A stretch of 64,000 nt of DNA from Caldilineaceae bacterium (GTDB lineage: Bacteria; Chloroflexota; Anaerolineae; Caldilineales; Caldilineaceae). Below are positions 42,501-50,327 of this stretch, one piece after another. The translations under genes and the position numbers were made by a program. The notes below the pieces were generated by a model, which worked only from the letters and a program-made list of their open reading frames with translations, was not told the DNA's origin and ran no database searches. The DNA is taken from NCBI GenBank assembly GCA_020634755.1, contig JACKBC010000001.1, positions 1 to 64,000 of the forward strand. The letters are read 5' to 3'. The stretch's first letter is position 1; each line of letters starts with the position of its first letter.

Positions 42501-43818
42501 CCTCTAGAAAATAGCGCTGCCCTAGGTCGTCGGCCACCGCCTGGACCGTGAGAATCTGCCCAGGCGTTGCGCTACTCATCAGGCGGGCGGCCAGATTGGT
42601 GGCGTCGCCCAGCACGCCATAGGTGCGGCGAGTTTCGCTGCCATATGCGCCCACGCGCATACGTCCCTGGGCAATGCCCATTTGCACATAAGTGATAAAG
42701 TCAAAGCGCTGGGGCGCGGCGCGCAGATCCAGCGCCCCAGCGACCGCCCGCGTCAGGTCATCGTCGTGGGCAATGGGCGCGCCAAAGGCGGCATAGAGAT
42801 AGCTGCCCTTGTCGCCGGTGGTGAGCTGAATCAGCGCGCCTTCGTAGCGGGCAAACACGCCCTGCACCCAGCGGATAAAGGCGTCTAGCTTTTCACCTGC
42901 ACCGGGATCCTGGTCATAATCAATGCCGCCAAATTTAACAAAAAGGGCAACCGCGGGACGCAGTTCAGCCAGATAACGATCATGTTGATTGATCAGCCGC
43001 TCGTAGATGGTGGGGAGCAGCCAAGGGCGGAGTTGTTCAAGCGTGAGCAAAGGGGGTGTAAACGAGGAGGGAAGGAGGGAAGAGAAGTAGAGGAGTGGAG
43101 AAGTAGAGGGATGCGTTGCTTGAGAATGATAAATGGCGAAACGGGTAGATTCAGCGGTATGCCATTCGGGCGCCGGCAGGGCGCCGGCCATGCGGTTGGC
43201 GGTGGTTTCGTCCAGGACCAGATCGCCGGGGTGGGCCAGCTGTTCGGCGGCGGCTACACGGTCCATGAGCGCGCCGGCCAATATGTCGATCACTTGAATG
43301 TCCGCATCACCCACCAAAAGGCGGCGCACGGTGCCCGTAGCCACCGCTGTTTTAATGGTTAACGTGGCTCGTACGCCCGTTACAATCTCCCAATCTACAA
43401 ATTGCTGCATGGCCTGCTGCAGCGCCACCGCTACCCTTACGGCGTTTGCCGCGGAGTCTCCACTCTTCTCTGATGCTTCCTTTTTCTCTGTGCTCGCCTC
43501 TCCGCTCTCCCGCGCCTCTTCTATGCCTTCAGCAAACCAACACATAATCGCGTCGCCGCTAAAACCGATCACGCTGCCACCCAGGCGATGCACTTCAGCG
43601 ATTAAAACGGTATAGACTCTGTTGAGGTGACGCGCCAGCTCATCGGCGCCGCGCCGGGCGCCAAAGCGAGCGGCCAGCGTTTCCGTCAATTGGGTAAAGC
43701 CGGAAATATCGGCAAAGAGCGCCGCGCCATATGCGCGGTCGGGCAACGTAGCGCCTTGCATCATGGCAAAACGGCGGTCCAGAGGTATATAGGCGGCGCA
43801 TGAAGAGATGGCAGACAT
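39529..43818 (-). CDS. Cyclase-homology / AAA ATPase / TPR multidomain regulator
   Basis: 1429 residues. A class III nucleotidyl cyclase domain comes first (about 30-190; LFADISGFTQLTE with the metal Asp, then GFSGDAIMCWF). A second, weaker cyclase-like domain lies at about 285-440 (VALFVKFGGIDYD, TTGDKGSYLYAAFGAP). A large STAND/AAA-type ATPase module has Walker A GEAGVGKS at 510-517 and LLLLIEDAHWMDEASQ near 620-640. Many TPR-like helical repeats run from about 900 to the end. Such proteins couple nucleotide cyclase or ATPase modules to protein-protein scaffolds in signalling. The last 370 or so codons are strikingly AT-rich compared with the rest. The start follows an extended -10 box by six bases. 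Confidence 0.9.
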   Translation of the reverse strand: MSAISSCAAYIPLDRRFAMMQGATLPDRAYGAALFADISGFTQLTETLAARFGARRGADELARHLNRVYTVLIAEVHRLGGSVIGFSGDAIMCWFAEGIEEARESGEASTEKKEASEKSGDSAANAVRVAVALQQAMQQFVDWEIVTGVRATLTIKTAVATGTVRRLLVGDADIQVIDILAGALMDRVAAAEQLAHPGDLVLDETTANRMAGALPAPEWHTAESTRFAIYHSQATHPSTSPLLYFSSLLPSSFTPPLLTLEQLRPWLLPTIYERLINQHDRYLAELRPAVALFVKFGGIDYDQDPGAGEKLDAFIRWVQGVFARYEGALIQLTTGDKGSYLYAAFGAPIAHDDDLTRAVAGALDLRAAPQRFDFITYVQMGIAQGRMRVGAYGSETRRTYGVLGDATNLAARLMSSATPGQILTVQAVADDLGQRYFLEELGLRTFKGKTEPQPVFNIVQAQMTPAPGFESELAPPLVGRVDELAQVEALMAQVVETQRGHILRMQGEAGVGKSLLAATAVQRAPEQGLQPVIGACQSINRDTAWFPIRQMARTLLRLPATQQTLTTAEQQAQIEQLSELVEWMNPEWLLRLPLLGDLLGLPIADNATTAAFDAQLRREALIALALEILQTRARAQPLLLLIEDAHWMDEASQAILLALGRVIADVPILLMLVQRPPTPDNERFLGEVASLPHQTLLPLAELSAEGVAALVANRLGSDQVPPLALALVQALAQGNPFYIEELLDALQDAERLLPFRGGWTLSHDLINQLEKGGCLTRVNDEWTLRPDANLSAVELGIPDSIHGIVLARLDRLPEPVKLTIKAASVIGRIFELDLLAAGHPNKPEPPQLLSELELLLARDFARAETPQVSYIFKHNVTQEVVYRTLLEEQRHDLHAAVGHALETLQPDQSERLAHHFYNGDLNQPTVRQNALRYLGLAGDRAKREYANETALTYYDRALGLDVRWPWLKSKVEVLHILGRRDEERDAIAQLAAALDAPAREAALLWSDYYESISDYPQAQQAANRGLDLARAENDAASQARFQAKLGMIAWRQGDYDGAEGAYRKVLDVINNSSDLQAEKAEAHYGLALVYRQQGKYDESKVELQQDLKINQSLSNRKNQARTLNALGVVNYYHRIFGEALSQFREALAIRQSIGDRFGEAASTLSIAQVLGSQGDHGGAEPLLKHALKIQEQINDAWHKQLILNELGILYMMVGDWSQARLNLKAGLKITEEIGSESGKAYILCNLGQVLRDSGQIFDAEKHLLICLQLAQTLGNEHLEAICLGDIAFLYLQQKRIHQAIEYARDSLQKFHLLNLDESTTSVLLTIAMANSFIQNQQEAETNLNDALKILRESSTEELDFPHRDYWMCCQVFRHMDDEEAATRSLHSAYNLLMERANRISDPIMRQSFLENVPHNREILEAVQHIDSAS

Positions 43819-43824
43819 AGGGAT

Positions 43825-43833
43825 ATTATATCA
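43825..43833 (-). promoter_or_regulatory. Extended -10 promoter of the cyclase gene
   Basis: On the minus strand TGATATAAT, then ATCCCT, then the ATG. No ribosome-binding site fits in six bases, so the mRNA is probably leaderless. The layout is identical to that of tilS. Confidence 0.6.
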
Positions 43834-44018
43834 CTTTAGAGACCAATGATGGCATTGAATTGGCGTTCTCGGTGAAATTCTGTTGCCGAATTAGCCCTAA
43901 AGTACTATTGAAAGTCGTCAAAAAATGTAGCATTATTTAAAGTGCAGGTAACTATCCAAGTTTCCCCGGGTGACTATATAGTTACGCATAAAAAAGTAAA
44001 CATCCAGGTGTTCGAGGG

Positions 44019-44059
44019 CTGAGCTTGTCGAAGCCCGCCTGCGCCTTCGACAAGCTCAG
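44019..44059. repeat. REP-like palindrome, copy A3
   Basis: CTGAGCTTGTCGAAG (44019-44033) and CTTCGACAAGCTCAG (44045-44059) are perfect 15-bp arms with an 11-base loop, preceded by ATCCAGGTGTTCG. It lies in the 392-base gap between divergent genes. Confidence 0.8.
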
Positions 44060-44098
44060 GCTGCAGCTGGGTGGTCACCAAAAAAAATTGCTTACAAT

Positions 44099-44171
44099 CT
44101 GTCCGTAAATTTTCCGCGTCCACGTCCCCAATTCGACAAAGCAATGGACGTCTAATCAAATTGACGGATAG
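44099..44171. repeat. 73-bp CTGTCCGTAAATT element, copy E2
   Basis: CTGTCCGTAAATT at the left and AATTGACGGATAG at the right. It has the same 73-bp length as copy E1 and is likewise followed by TTTCTTA. It lies 39 bases upstream of the response regulator start. Confidence 0.7.
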
Positions 44172-44210
44172 TTTCTTATTTCAATTTCCCCCTTTATTGG
44201 AGAAATTTGT

Positions 44211-44873
44211 ATGTGCAAGATCGAAGTTATGCTGGCTGATGATCATACGTTGGTGCGCCAAGGCATTCGCAGCATACTCGAGATGGAAGAAGACATCAGA
44301 GTGATTGGTGAGGCAAGTTCTGGCCGAGAACTGCTGGCAGCGATTAAAAATGGTATCCAACCAGACATTATTTTGATGGACATTCAGATGCCGGAAATGT
44401 CCGGCATTGAGACGACGCGCCTAATTCGCAAACTCATGCCAGATACGCTGGTGATTGGGCTGACTGCTGTCGAGGAAGATATATCGATCCACCAGATGAT
44501 CCAAGCCGGAGCCAAGGGCTATGTGGTCAAATCTTCGGTGGTCGGCGAGCTGGTGAATCTGATTCGCATACTGCATAGACAGTATCACATGCCAAACGTA
44601 ACGACACCTTCTATGTCCATCCGCCACCGAACGCGCCCGGCCGTCCATGCACATTCGCTGGGCACAGTAGACCGCAAACAGAAGCTGACCAGACGGGAGC
44701 AAGAGGTAATGCAAATTCTAATCAAGGGATTCTCCAATAAAGAAATTGCCAGCCGGCTCACTATCTCCGAACGCACCGTACAGACCCACTTGAGCAATAT
44801 TTTTAGTAAGTTGGATGTCTCCAGCCGTACTGAAGCCGTGCTGGAGGCGCTCAATGGCGAATGGTTTTCATAA
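44211..44873 (+). CDS. NarL/FixJ-type response regulator
   Basis: 220 residues. The receiver domain (1-125) has the acidic pair D10/D11, phospho-acceptor D57 (ILMDIQMP), T85 and K107 (GYVVKSS). After a linker of about 30 residues, a LuxR-type HTH spans about 155-212 (LTRREQEVMQILIKGFSNKE, then RTVQTHLSNIFSKL). The protein is a DNA-binding transcription factor activated by a sensor kinase. No kinase is adjacent; the NarL-type kinase beginning at 63267 is 18 kb away and only a possible partner. GGAGAA lies 6 bases before the ATG. Confidence 0.95.
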   Translation: MCKIEVMLADDHTLVRQGIRSILEMEEDIRVIGEASSGRELLAAIKNGIQPDIILMDIQMPEMSGIETTRLIRKLMPDTLVIGLTAVEEDISIHQMIQAGAKGYVVKSSVVGELVNLIRILHRQYHMPNVTTPSMSIRHRTRPAVHAHSLGTVDRKQKLTRREQEVMQILIKGFSNKEIASRLTISERTVQTHLSNIFSKLDVSSRTEAVLEALNGEWFS

Positions 44874-44881
44874 CAATTCCA

Positions 44882-44930
44882 GAACATAACAAAAGGCGGC
44901 TTCGAATGGAAGCCGCCTTTTGTTATGTTC
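44882..44930. terminator. 21-bp perfect bidirectional terminator
   Basis: The arms 44882-44902 and 44910-44930 are fully complementary with a 7-base loop. The stem holds AAAAGGCGGCTT / AAGCCGCCTTTT, giving T runs on both strands. It serves the response regulator and the convergent sucD. Confidence 0.92.
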
Positions 44931-44944
44931 ACAAATTATTAACT

Positions 44945-45814
44945 TTACTGATTCTCAGCCACAATATCGGCAATCTCGTCTGGCACTTTGGCCACCCGGG
45001 CGCCCGCCTCGGCCAGCACCTGCATCTTCTCTTCTGCGGTCCCTTCACCACCCGATACAATAGCGCCGGCATGGCCCATTCGTCGCCCTGGAGGGGCAGT
45101 CTGGCCGGCAATAAAAGCCGTCACCGGCTTGCTCATATTTTTGGCAATGAATTCGGCCGCTTTCTGCTCGTCGGTACCACCGATCTCACCGATCATGACG
45201 ACCTGCTCCGTAGCGGAATCATCTTCAAACATCTGCAACACATCGATAAACGTGGTGCCAATAATGGGGTCGCCGCCAATGCCCACCGCCGTGCTTTGAC
45301 CAATGCCACGGGCGGTAAGTGCGTAGACCACCTCATATGTCAACGTGCCGGATCGGCTCACAATGCCTACGTGGCCCGGCGTGTGGATGTGGCCAGCCAT
45401 AATGCCCACCTTGGCCTCGCCCGGCGTAATGACGCCCGGACAGTTGGGGCCAATCAGCCGCGCGCCCACAACATCCAGATAGGCGCGCACCTTCACCATA
45501 TCCAGTGCTGGAATATGCTCAGTAAGGCAGATAATCAGGTCAATCCCAGCATCGGCGGCCTCGATAACCGCATCGGGCGCGGCAAAAGCCGGCACAAAAA
45601 TAATAGATGTATTGGCGCCGGTGGCTTCGACAGCTTCATTGACTGTGTCAAAAACTGGCGTATTGCCCACGGCCCATTCGCCACCCTTGCCCGGCGTTAC
45701 GCCAGCCACCACTTGGGTGCCATATTCGATCATCTGCTCGGCGTGAAACGCACCCTGCCGCCCGGTAATGCCCTGCACCACCAGACGCGTATCTTTGCCC
45801 ACTAAAATGCTCAC
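44945..45814 (-). CDS. sucD: Succinyl-CoA ligase, alpha subunit
   Basis: 289 residues. With SucC it interconverts succinyl-CoA and succinate with nucleotide phosphorylation in the TCA cycle. The CoA-binding Rossmann domain is N-terminal (VQGITGRQGAFHAEQMIEYG). The phospho-His loop reads GRRMGHAGAIVSGGEGTAEE near 243-262. VGPNCPG-type sequence (LIGPNCPGVI) is present. The GTG start at 45814 overlaps the sucC stop by four bases (GTGA). The convergent response regulator shares its terminator. Confidence 0.96.
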   Translation of the reverse strand: MSILVGKDTRLVVQGITGRQGAFHAEQMIEYGTQVVAGVTPGKGGEWAVGNTPVFDTVNEAVEATGANTSIIFVPAFAAPDAVIEAADAGIDLIICLTEHIPALDMVKVRAYLDVVGARLIGPNCPGVITPGEAKVGIMAGHIHTPGHVGIVSRSGTLTYEVVYALTARGIGQSTAVGIGGDPIIGTTFIDVLQMFEDDSATEQVVMIGEIGGTDEQKAAEFIAKNMSKPVTAFIAGQTAPPGRRMGHAGAIVSGGEGTAEEKMQVLAEAGARVAKVPDEIADIVAENQ

Positions 45815-46977
45815 GCGCTTGCTCCTTTCCCAGATTGTGTAGCCGCGGCCTGCACAGCCTTTTGGGCCGCATCGGCCAAGCTGGTGGCGGTTAAGATATT
45901 TTGCAAATCTGCTTCTTCCAAAATGGCGCGGCCCTCTTTTTCATTGGTGCCGACCAGGCGAATGACAAAGGGCATATCAACCTTGAGCGTATTGATAGCT
46001 TCTAAAAAGCCCTTGGCCACCTCGTCGCAGCGGGTAATGCCGCCAAAGATATTGATCAGCACGGCCTTCACATGCGGATCGGAAAGGATAATCCGCAAAG
46101 CCGCCGTGACCTTTTGGGCCGAAGCACCGCCCCCAATATCGAGAAAATTGGCGGGAGAACCGCCATAATATTTCACAATGTCCATGGTGGCCATGGCCAA
46201 ACCAGCCCCGTTGACCATGCAGCCAATTTCTCCGTCCAGCTTGATATAGCTGAGCCCCTCGGCCTTGGCCTCTTGCTCTGAGGCATCTTCGGTAGATTTG
46301 TCGGCCATCTCAGCCAGATCCGGGTGGCGACTCAACGCGCTGTCGTCAATGACCATTTTGCCATCCAGCGCAATCAGCTGATTTTCGCCCGTAATGACCA
46401 GCGGATTGATTTCGGCCAGACCGGCATCCTGCTCTACAAATGCTTGATAAAGCGCCTTGGCCACCTTGATGAAAGCAGACGTGTGCTCCTTGGGCAGGCC
46501 AATCCCCTCGGCCAAAATGCGCGCTTGATAATCGCGCAGCCCCAAAAACGGGTGGACGGCCACGGTAATAATTTTGTCGGGCGCGGTGCGAGCCACTTCT
46601 TCGATTTCCACACCGCCTTCGCCGCTGGCCATGAGCACGACGCGACGGCGGCTGCGATCTAAAACGGCGCCCAGATAAATTTCTGAAGCAATGTTAGACG
46701 CTTCGTCGACAAGGACTTTCTCAACAGTAAGTCCCTTGATATTCATGCCCAGAATATCTGCGGCGCGCGCTTGGGCTTCATCGGGATTTTTGGCTAACTT
46801 AATGCCCCCGGCTTTGCCGCGGCCACCCACCAACACTTGGCTCTTGACAACCACAGCACCACCCAGCTTTTCGGCCACGCTGCGTGCTTCTGCGGGGGTC
46901 GTTGCAACTTCGCCCTTAGGAATTGGGATTCCATATTGGGCAAAAATGCGTTTAGACTGATATTCGTGAAGATTCAA
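45811..46977 (-). CDS. sucC: Succinyl-CoA ligase, beta subunit
   Basis: 388 residues. N-terminal ATP-grasp domain (MNLHEYQSKRIFAQYGIPIP, VVVKSQVLVGGRGKAGGIKL, EINPLVITGE) and a C-terminal flavodoxin-like domain (NFLDIGGGASAQKV, INIFGGITRCDEVAKG). Nucleotide specificity was not judged. The start is TTG at 46977, supported by AAGGAGG seven bases upstream on the minus strand; no ATG competes. It is the first gene of the sucCD operon. Upstream lies a repeat-rich gap of about 740 bases. Confidence 0.96.
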   Translation of the reverse strand: MNLHEYQSKRIFAQYGIPIPKGEVATTPAEARSVAEKLGGAVVVKSQVLVGGRGKAGGIKLAKNPDEAQARAADILGMNIKGLTVEKVLVDEASNIASEIYLGAVLDRSRRRVVLMASGEGGVEIEEVARTAPDKIITVAVHPFLGLRDYQARILAEGIGLPKEHTSAFIKVAKALYQAFVEQDAGLAEINPLVITGENQLIALDGKMVIDDSALSRHPDLAEMADKSTEDASEQEAKAEGLSYIKLDGEIGCMVNGAGLAMATMDIVKYYGGSPANFLDIGGGASAQKVTAALRIILSDPHVKAVLINIFGGITRCDEVAKGFLEAINTLKVDMPFVIRLVGTNEKEGRAILEEADLQNILTATSLADAAQKAVQAAATQSGKGASA

Positions 46978-47124
46978 GCTCTGGCCTCCTTAAAATTATA
47001 GAACTTACGCAAGCCCCTAGTTGTCTGGCCGCTTAATTTTTAGAAATCGCGTATGACTTTTGCTCGAGTTGTGATTTCTAAAACTAAATATTCGCGGCCT
47101 AGTAAGAACCATGCGGTTGGTAAT

Positions 47125-47207
47125 CAGTAGACCACAATGGCAAGAGATGGGCCGGATTCACCAATCGAGACCGACGCCTATATCGCCAACACCGTTGCGG
47201 TGTACTG
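47125..47207 (+). repeat. 83-bp CAGTA element, copy C4
   Basis: Starts CAGTAGACCACAATGGC and ends CACCGTTGCGGTGTACTG. It is one of the best-preserved copies. Confidence 0.88.
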
Positions 47208-47482
47208 GTAATGTATTATTCATTTCATTATAGTCGGCGGCTAAATCAAATGACAAATCTCCGTTCATACTCGGCTCTGAATGAAAATGTCTATTTTGTG
47301 GCTGCTTCATGCACTTGGGCACTCAAGCGCAGGCCCCAAAAAGGCCAGAGATCCCTCAGCACTTCCAAGGGAAAAAGGTCGCGCGCATGTGTCGTCCACC
47401 GTGGTAGCGGCTGCGTTGCTATCACGAAGTTCGCGATTGCCCAAAAGAAAAGGTTTTCCCCATGTCCAGCCCGCGGTATAAT

Positions 47483-47563
47483 GACTAGATCACAACGACC
47501 GAGGTGGCCAAAACCACCATGCAAAATCGATGATTATATTGCCAACGCCGTTGCGGTGCACTG
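47483..47563 (+). repeat. 83-bp CAGTA element, copy C5 (degenerate)
   Basis: Starts GACTAGATCACAACG and ends CGCCGTTGCGGTGCACTG. The middle has diverged strongly from the other copies. Confidence 0.6.
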
Positions 47564-47588
47564 AGCATAAACAATTTATGGGGTAGCA

Positions 47589-47674
47589 TATAATGGCTTT
47601 GTGTACTACACAACCGACATACCTGTGTGTACTACACAACCAACATAACTTTGTGTATTACACAACCGACATAA
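47589..47674 (+). promoter_or_regulatory. TATAAT followed by three tandem 26-bp operator-like units
   Basis: TATAAT at 47589-47594, then units at 47597-47622, 47623-47648 and 47649-47674. Each contains TTGTGTA-C/T-TACACAA or a one-base variant, a 7+1+7 palindrome centred every 26 bp. They precede the Nudix gene at 47720. Placement just after the -10 suggests repression. Confidence 0.6.
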
Positions 47675-47719
47675 CTAAGTCTATCCATGTTTTGCAGATA
47701 TGTAAAAGAGTAACATTTT

Positions 47720-48250
47720 ATGGCCGGACCCGTCTATACGTATTGTCCACGCTGCGCCACCGCTCTGGAGATGCAAATGATGAGCGACCGCGCGCGGCCC
47801 ACTTGTCCAGCCTGTGGCTTTATTCAGTTTCACGATCCCAAGGTGGCGGTCATTGGGTTGGTAACTTGTGGTGAACACGTGTTGCTGACCAAGCGTGCAG
47901 TCAATCCCGAAATAGGGAAATGGTCGCTGCCGGGTGGCTTTATGGACGCGGGTGAAATGCCCACAGCCGCCTTGCAGCGCGAACTCATGGAAGAGATAGG
48001 GCTGCCGGTTGTGGTCAATGAGCTGATCGAAGTCCTGCCCATGCTTGTGGCTGATGCGGCGGCGCCGGACGGCCAGGTCAATCGCGGCATTGTGCTGGCC
48101 TACGCCGCGACGCCGCGCAGCGGCACGCGAGAGCAGTTGCAAGCCCATGATGATGTGCAGGACGTGCGCTGGTTTACCGCCGAGACGATTCCGCCGGAAC
48201 TGGCCTTTGAATCGACGCAGAAGTTGATTGCGCTGTGGCGCGAGCAATAG
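47720..48250 (+). CDS. Nudix hydrolase with N-terminal zinc ribbon
   Basis: 176 residues. An N-terminal CxxC...CxxC zinc ribbon (YCPRCATAL and TCPACGF, about 8-35) precedes a Nudix domain with the box GGFMDAGEMPTAALQRELMEEIGL (about 75-98). This arrangement occurs in NADH pyrophosphatase-related and ADP-ribose type Nudix proteins, but the SQPWPFPxS motif diagnostic of NudC is absent, so NADH specificity is not claimed. It is preceded by three tandem palindromes that may be operators. Nudix genes under NAD- or ADP-ribose-responsive repressors are known (NrtR systems), but the regulator here is not identified. Confidence 0.88.
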   Translation: MAGPVYTYCPRCATALEMQMMSDRARPTCPACGFIQFHDPKVAVIGLVTCGEHVLLTKRAVNPEIGKWSLPGGFMDAGEMPTAALQRELMEEIGLPVVVNELIEVLPMLVADAAAPDGQVNRGIVLAYAATPRSGTREQLQAHDDVQDVRWFTAETIPPELAFESTQKLIALWREQ

Positions 48251-48310
48251 CAGTTAAATCACAAAGCACGACTTACGCAATACAAGTTCTAAAATTTGGA
48301 GTTTGACAAA

Positions 48311-49402
48311 ATGGATACACAAATTAAAGAAAAAACGCAAACAGAAAGCGCCAGCCCAGTGGAAACCAAAACCTTTATGGTTACGGGCGGGGCGGGCTTT
48401 CTTGGCATCAACCTGGTGCGCCATTTGCTGGCGCATGGACACAAAGTCGTTTCGCTGGACATTGCCGATTTTACCTATCCCGAGCGTGACCAAGTGACCG
48501 TTTTGGAGGGGGATATCCGCGATCTGGCAGCGGTGCGCAAAGCCACCCAAGGTGCGGATATTGTGATTCACACGGCGGCGGCGCTGCCCCTCTATTCTGC
48601 CGAAGACATTTACTCGACCGATATTGATGGCATTCGCAACGTCCTGCAAGCGGCGTACGAAGAAAAGGTGGAGCGCCTGATCCACGTCTCGTCCACAGCG
48701 GTCTATGGCATTCCGGATCACCATCCGCTCTTTGAAGATGATAAGCTTGATGGCGTGGGCCCATATGGAGAGTGTAAGGTGCAGGCTGAACAGCTCTGCC
48801 AGGAGTATCGCGACAAGGGCATGTGCATTCCCATTATCCGCCCCAAATCCTTTGTGGGGCCAGAGCGGCTGGGCGTCTTTGCGCTCTTTTACGATTGGGC
48901 CAAGGATGGCAAGAATTTCCCGGTGCTGGGCAGCGGCAACAACCGGTACCAACTATTGGATGTGGAAGATCTGTGCGACGCCATTTATTTGGCCGCTACG
49001 GGCGACCCGGCCAAAGTCAACGACACCTTTAACATTGGCGCCAAAGAGTTCACCACGCTCAAAGAGGATTATCAAGCCGTGCTAGACTATGCCGGACACG
49101 GCAAGCACATTGTGTCTCTGCCCGCCGCCCCCATGATCTGGACGCTGCGCTTTTTGGAAAAGCTCAACCTGTCGCCGCTCTATAAATGGGTCTATGAAAC
49201 AGTGACGGAAGATTCATTTGTTTCTATTGACAAAGCGGAACGCATTCTTGGCTATCGGCCTAAATATTCGAACAAACAGGCCATGATTCGCAACTACCAA
49301 TGGTATATTGACCATCTCCATGAATTCCAGGGGCAGTCGGGCGTTTCGCACCGCGTGCCGTGGAAGCAGGGCGCATTGGGCGTAGCAAAACTGTTCTTTT
49401 AA
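48311..49402 (+). CDS. NAD-dependent epimerase/dehydratase (extended SDR)
   Basis: 363 residues from ATG 48311. The extended short-chain dehydrogenase fold has the nucleotide loop TGGAGFLG (about 25-32), DIRDLAAVRKA, the catalytic Ser region IHVSSTAVYG and Y-G-E-C-K (YxxxK) around 155-160. It also has a family-typical RPKSFVGPERLGVF and a C-terminal YSNKQAMIRNY-type closing segment. A sugar-nucleotide epimerase/dehydratase or a related hydroxysteroid-like dehydrogenase; the substrate cannot be fixed. The first 20 residues (MDTQIKEKTQTESASPVETK) are a charged extension ahead of the Rossmann fold. A D-type end (ACGACTTACGCAA, 48267-48280) lies just upstream. Confidence 0.85.
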   Translation: MDTQIKEKTQTESASPVETKTFMVTGGAGFLGINLVRHLLAHGHKVVSLDIADFTYPERDQVTVLEGDIRDLAAVRKATQGADIVIHTAAALPLYSAEDIYSTDIDGIRNVLQAAYEEKVERLIHVSSTAVYGIPDHHPLFEDDKLDGVGPYGECKVQAEQLCQEYRDKGMCIPIIRPKSFVGPERLGVFALFYDWAKDGKNFPVLGSGNNRYQLLDVEDLCDAIYLAATGDPAKVNDTFNIGAKEFTTLKEDYQAVLDYAGHGKHIVSLPAAPMIWTLRFLEKLNLSPLYKWVYETVTEDSFVSIDKAERILGYRPKYSNKQAMIRNYQWYIDHLHEFQGQSGVSHRVPWKQGALGVAKLFF

Positions 49403-49421
49403 ACTCATGCTGGACAAAGGT

Positions 49422-49456
49422 TACAAACCAGGTTTCTGGCCGAAACCTGGTTTGTA
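49422..49456. terminator. 15-bp perfect hairpin between convergent genes
   Basis: TACAAACCAGGTTTC and GAAACCTGGTTTGTA pair across a 5-base loop (TGGCC), 20 bases after the epimerase stop. Confidence 0.8.
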
Positions 49457-49463
49457 CTTAGAC

Positions 49464-49534
49464 CTCTCCGTAAATTCGGGTGTGGATTCAGCGTTCAATA
49501 GCAACGCGCGGCGGCGCCGAGAATTTGCGCACAG
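49464..49534. repeat. CTGTCCGTAAATT element, copy E3 (degenerate)
   Basis: CTCTCCGTAAATTCGG at the left and CCGAGAATTTGCGCACAG at the right, 71 bp. It ends 4 bases before the stop codon of the HAD gene. Confidence 0.6.
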
Positions 49535-49538
49535 ACAC

Positions 49539-50327
49539 TTAAACGCTACGGAGCAGTTCTTCCAAGACGGCGGCCACGCCATCTTCATCGTTGCTGCCCG
49601 TAATACAGTTGGCTACGGCCTTGACTTCCGGGACGGCGTTGGACATGGCCACGCCCCAACCGCTGTCGCGCACCATTTCCACGTCGTTGACGTCGTCACC
49701 AAAGGCCACCACGTTTTGCATGGTCAATTGCCAGCGCGCCACCAGCGTGGATAGCGCCATGCCCTTGCTGGCTCCTTGTGCCATGATTTGCACCAGCGAT
49801 ACTTTCTCCGAGACCAGCGGCTGCACATCTTGAAACCGCTGGGTATGTTCGCGGCGAATGCGCTGAAAATCCTCCAGCGCCACCAAAATTTTGGCGGCCG
49901 GGCGATCCGCCACGCCGAGCAGATCGTCCACTACTTCGGCATCGGGACGTCCCAGATCCTGATTGATATAGAGAATATCGTCAATTTCCAATCCCAACCG
50001 GCCCCCCGGGGCTTCTGCTTGGAAAAGCTCAACCAGATCGCGCACGGTCTCCAGCGCAATATCGTGCCGATAGATCTCTCGCCCATCTTCATAGGCCACG
50101 GCGCCGTTATAGCAGATCCAGGGAAACGCGTGCAGTTCATCGGGAATGCGGCGCGTCCAGCGCGGCGGACGCCCGGTGGCGATCACCACGGGGCCGCGGG
50201 TCTCTCGCCACTGGTGAAATAGTTCAATGGTGCGCGATGAGACGGTGTGGTCGCTGCGCACAATCGTTTCATCCAGATCCACGGCGGCCAGCCGCAATGT
50301 ACCGCTGTTTGGAATCTCAATTGTCAT
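49539..50327 (-). CDS. HAD-superfamily phosphatase, Cof type
   Basis: 262 residues. HAD motif I is AAVDLDETIV with nucleophile D17 and acid/base D19. Motif II is VVIATGRPP, the motif III Lys lies near ASKGMAL, and motif IV is VVAFGDDVNDVEMV. The type IIB cap lies in the middle (about 90-190), placing it among Cof/YidA-like sugar-phosphate or flavin-phosphate phosphatases. Physiological substrates of this family overlap and cannot be read from sequence. It stands alone between a convergent epimerase and the divergent ABC permease. Confidence 0.9.
   Translation of the reverse strand: MTIEIPNSGTLRLAAVDLDETIVRSDHTVSSRTIELFHQWRETRGPVVIATGRPPRWTRRIPDELHAFPWICYNGAVAYEDGREIYRHDIALETVRDLVELFQAEAPGGRLGLEIDDILYINQDLGRPDAEVVDDLLGVADRPAAKILVALEDFQRIRREHTQRFQDVQPLVSEKVSLVQIMAQGASKGMALSTLVARWQLTMQNVVAFGDDVNDVEMVRDSGWGVAMSNAVPEVKAVANCITGSNDEDGVAAVLEELLRSV

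Larger units (their letters stand above)
46978..47719. other. Repeat-rich 740-base gap
   Basis: It holds a D half-element (GAACTTACGCAAGCCCC at 47001-47017), two 83-bp CAGTA elements (C4, C5), and three 26-bp tandem units ending 45 bases before the Nudix gene. A TATAAT at 47477-47482 lies just before C5. No coding frame is supported. Confidence 0.6.

Noticed and set aside
47597..47674. Possible CRISPR array from the 26-bp tandem units
   Set aside because: The units are contiguous with no spacers, only three in number, and no cas gene is near.
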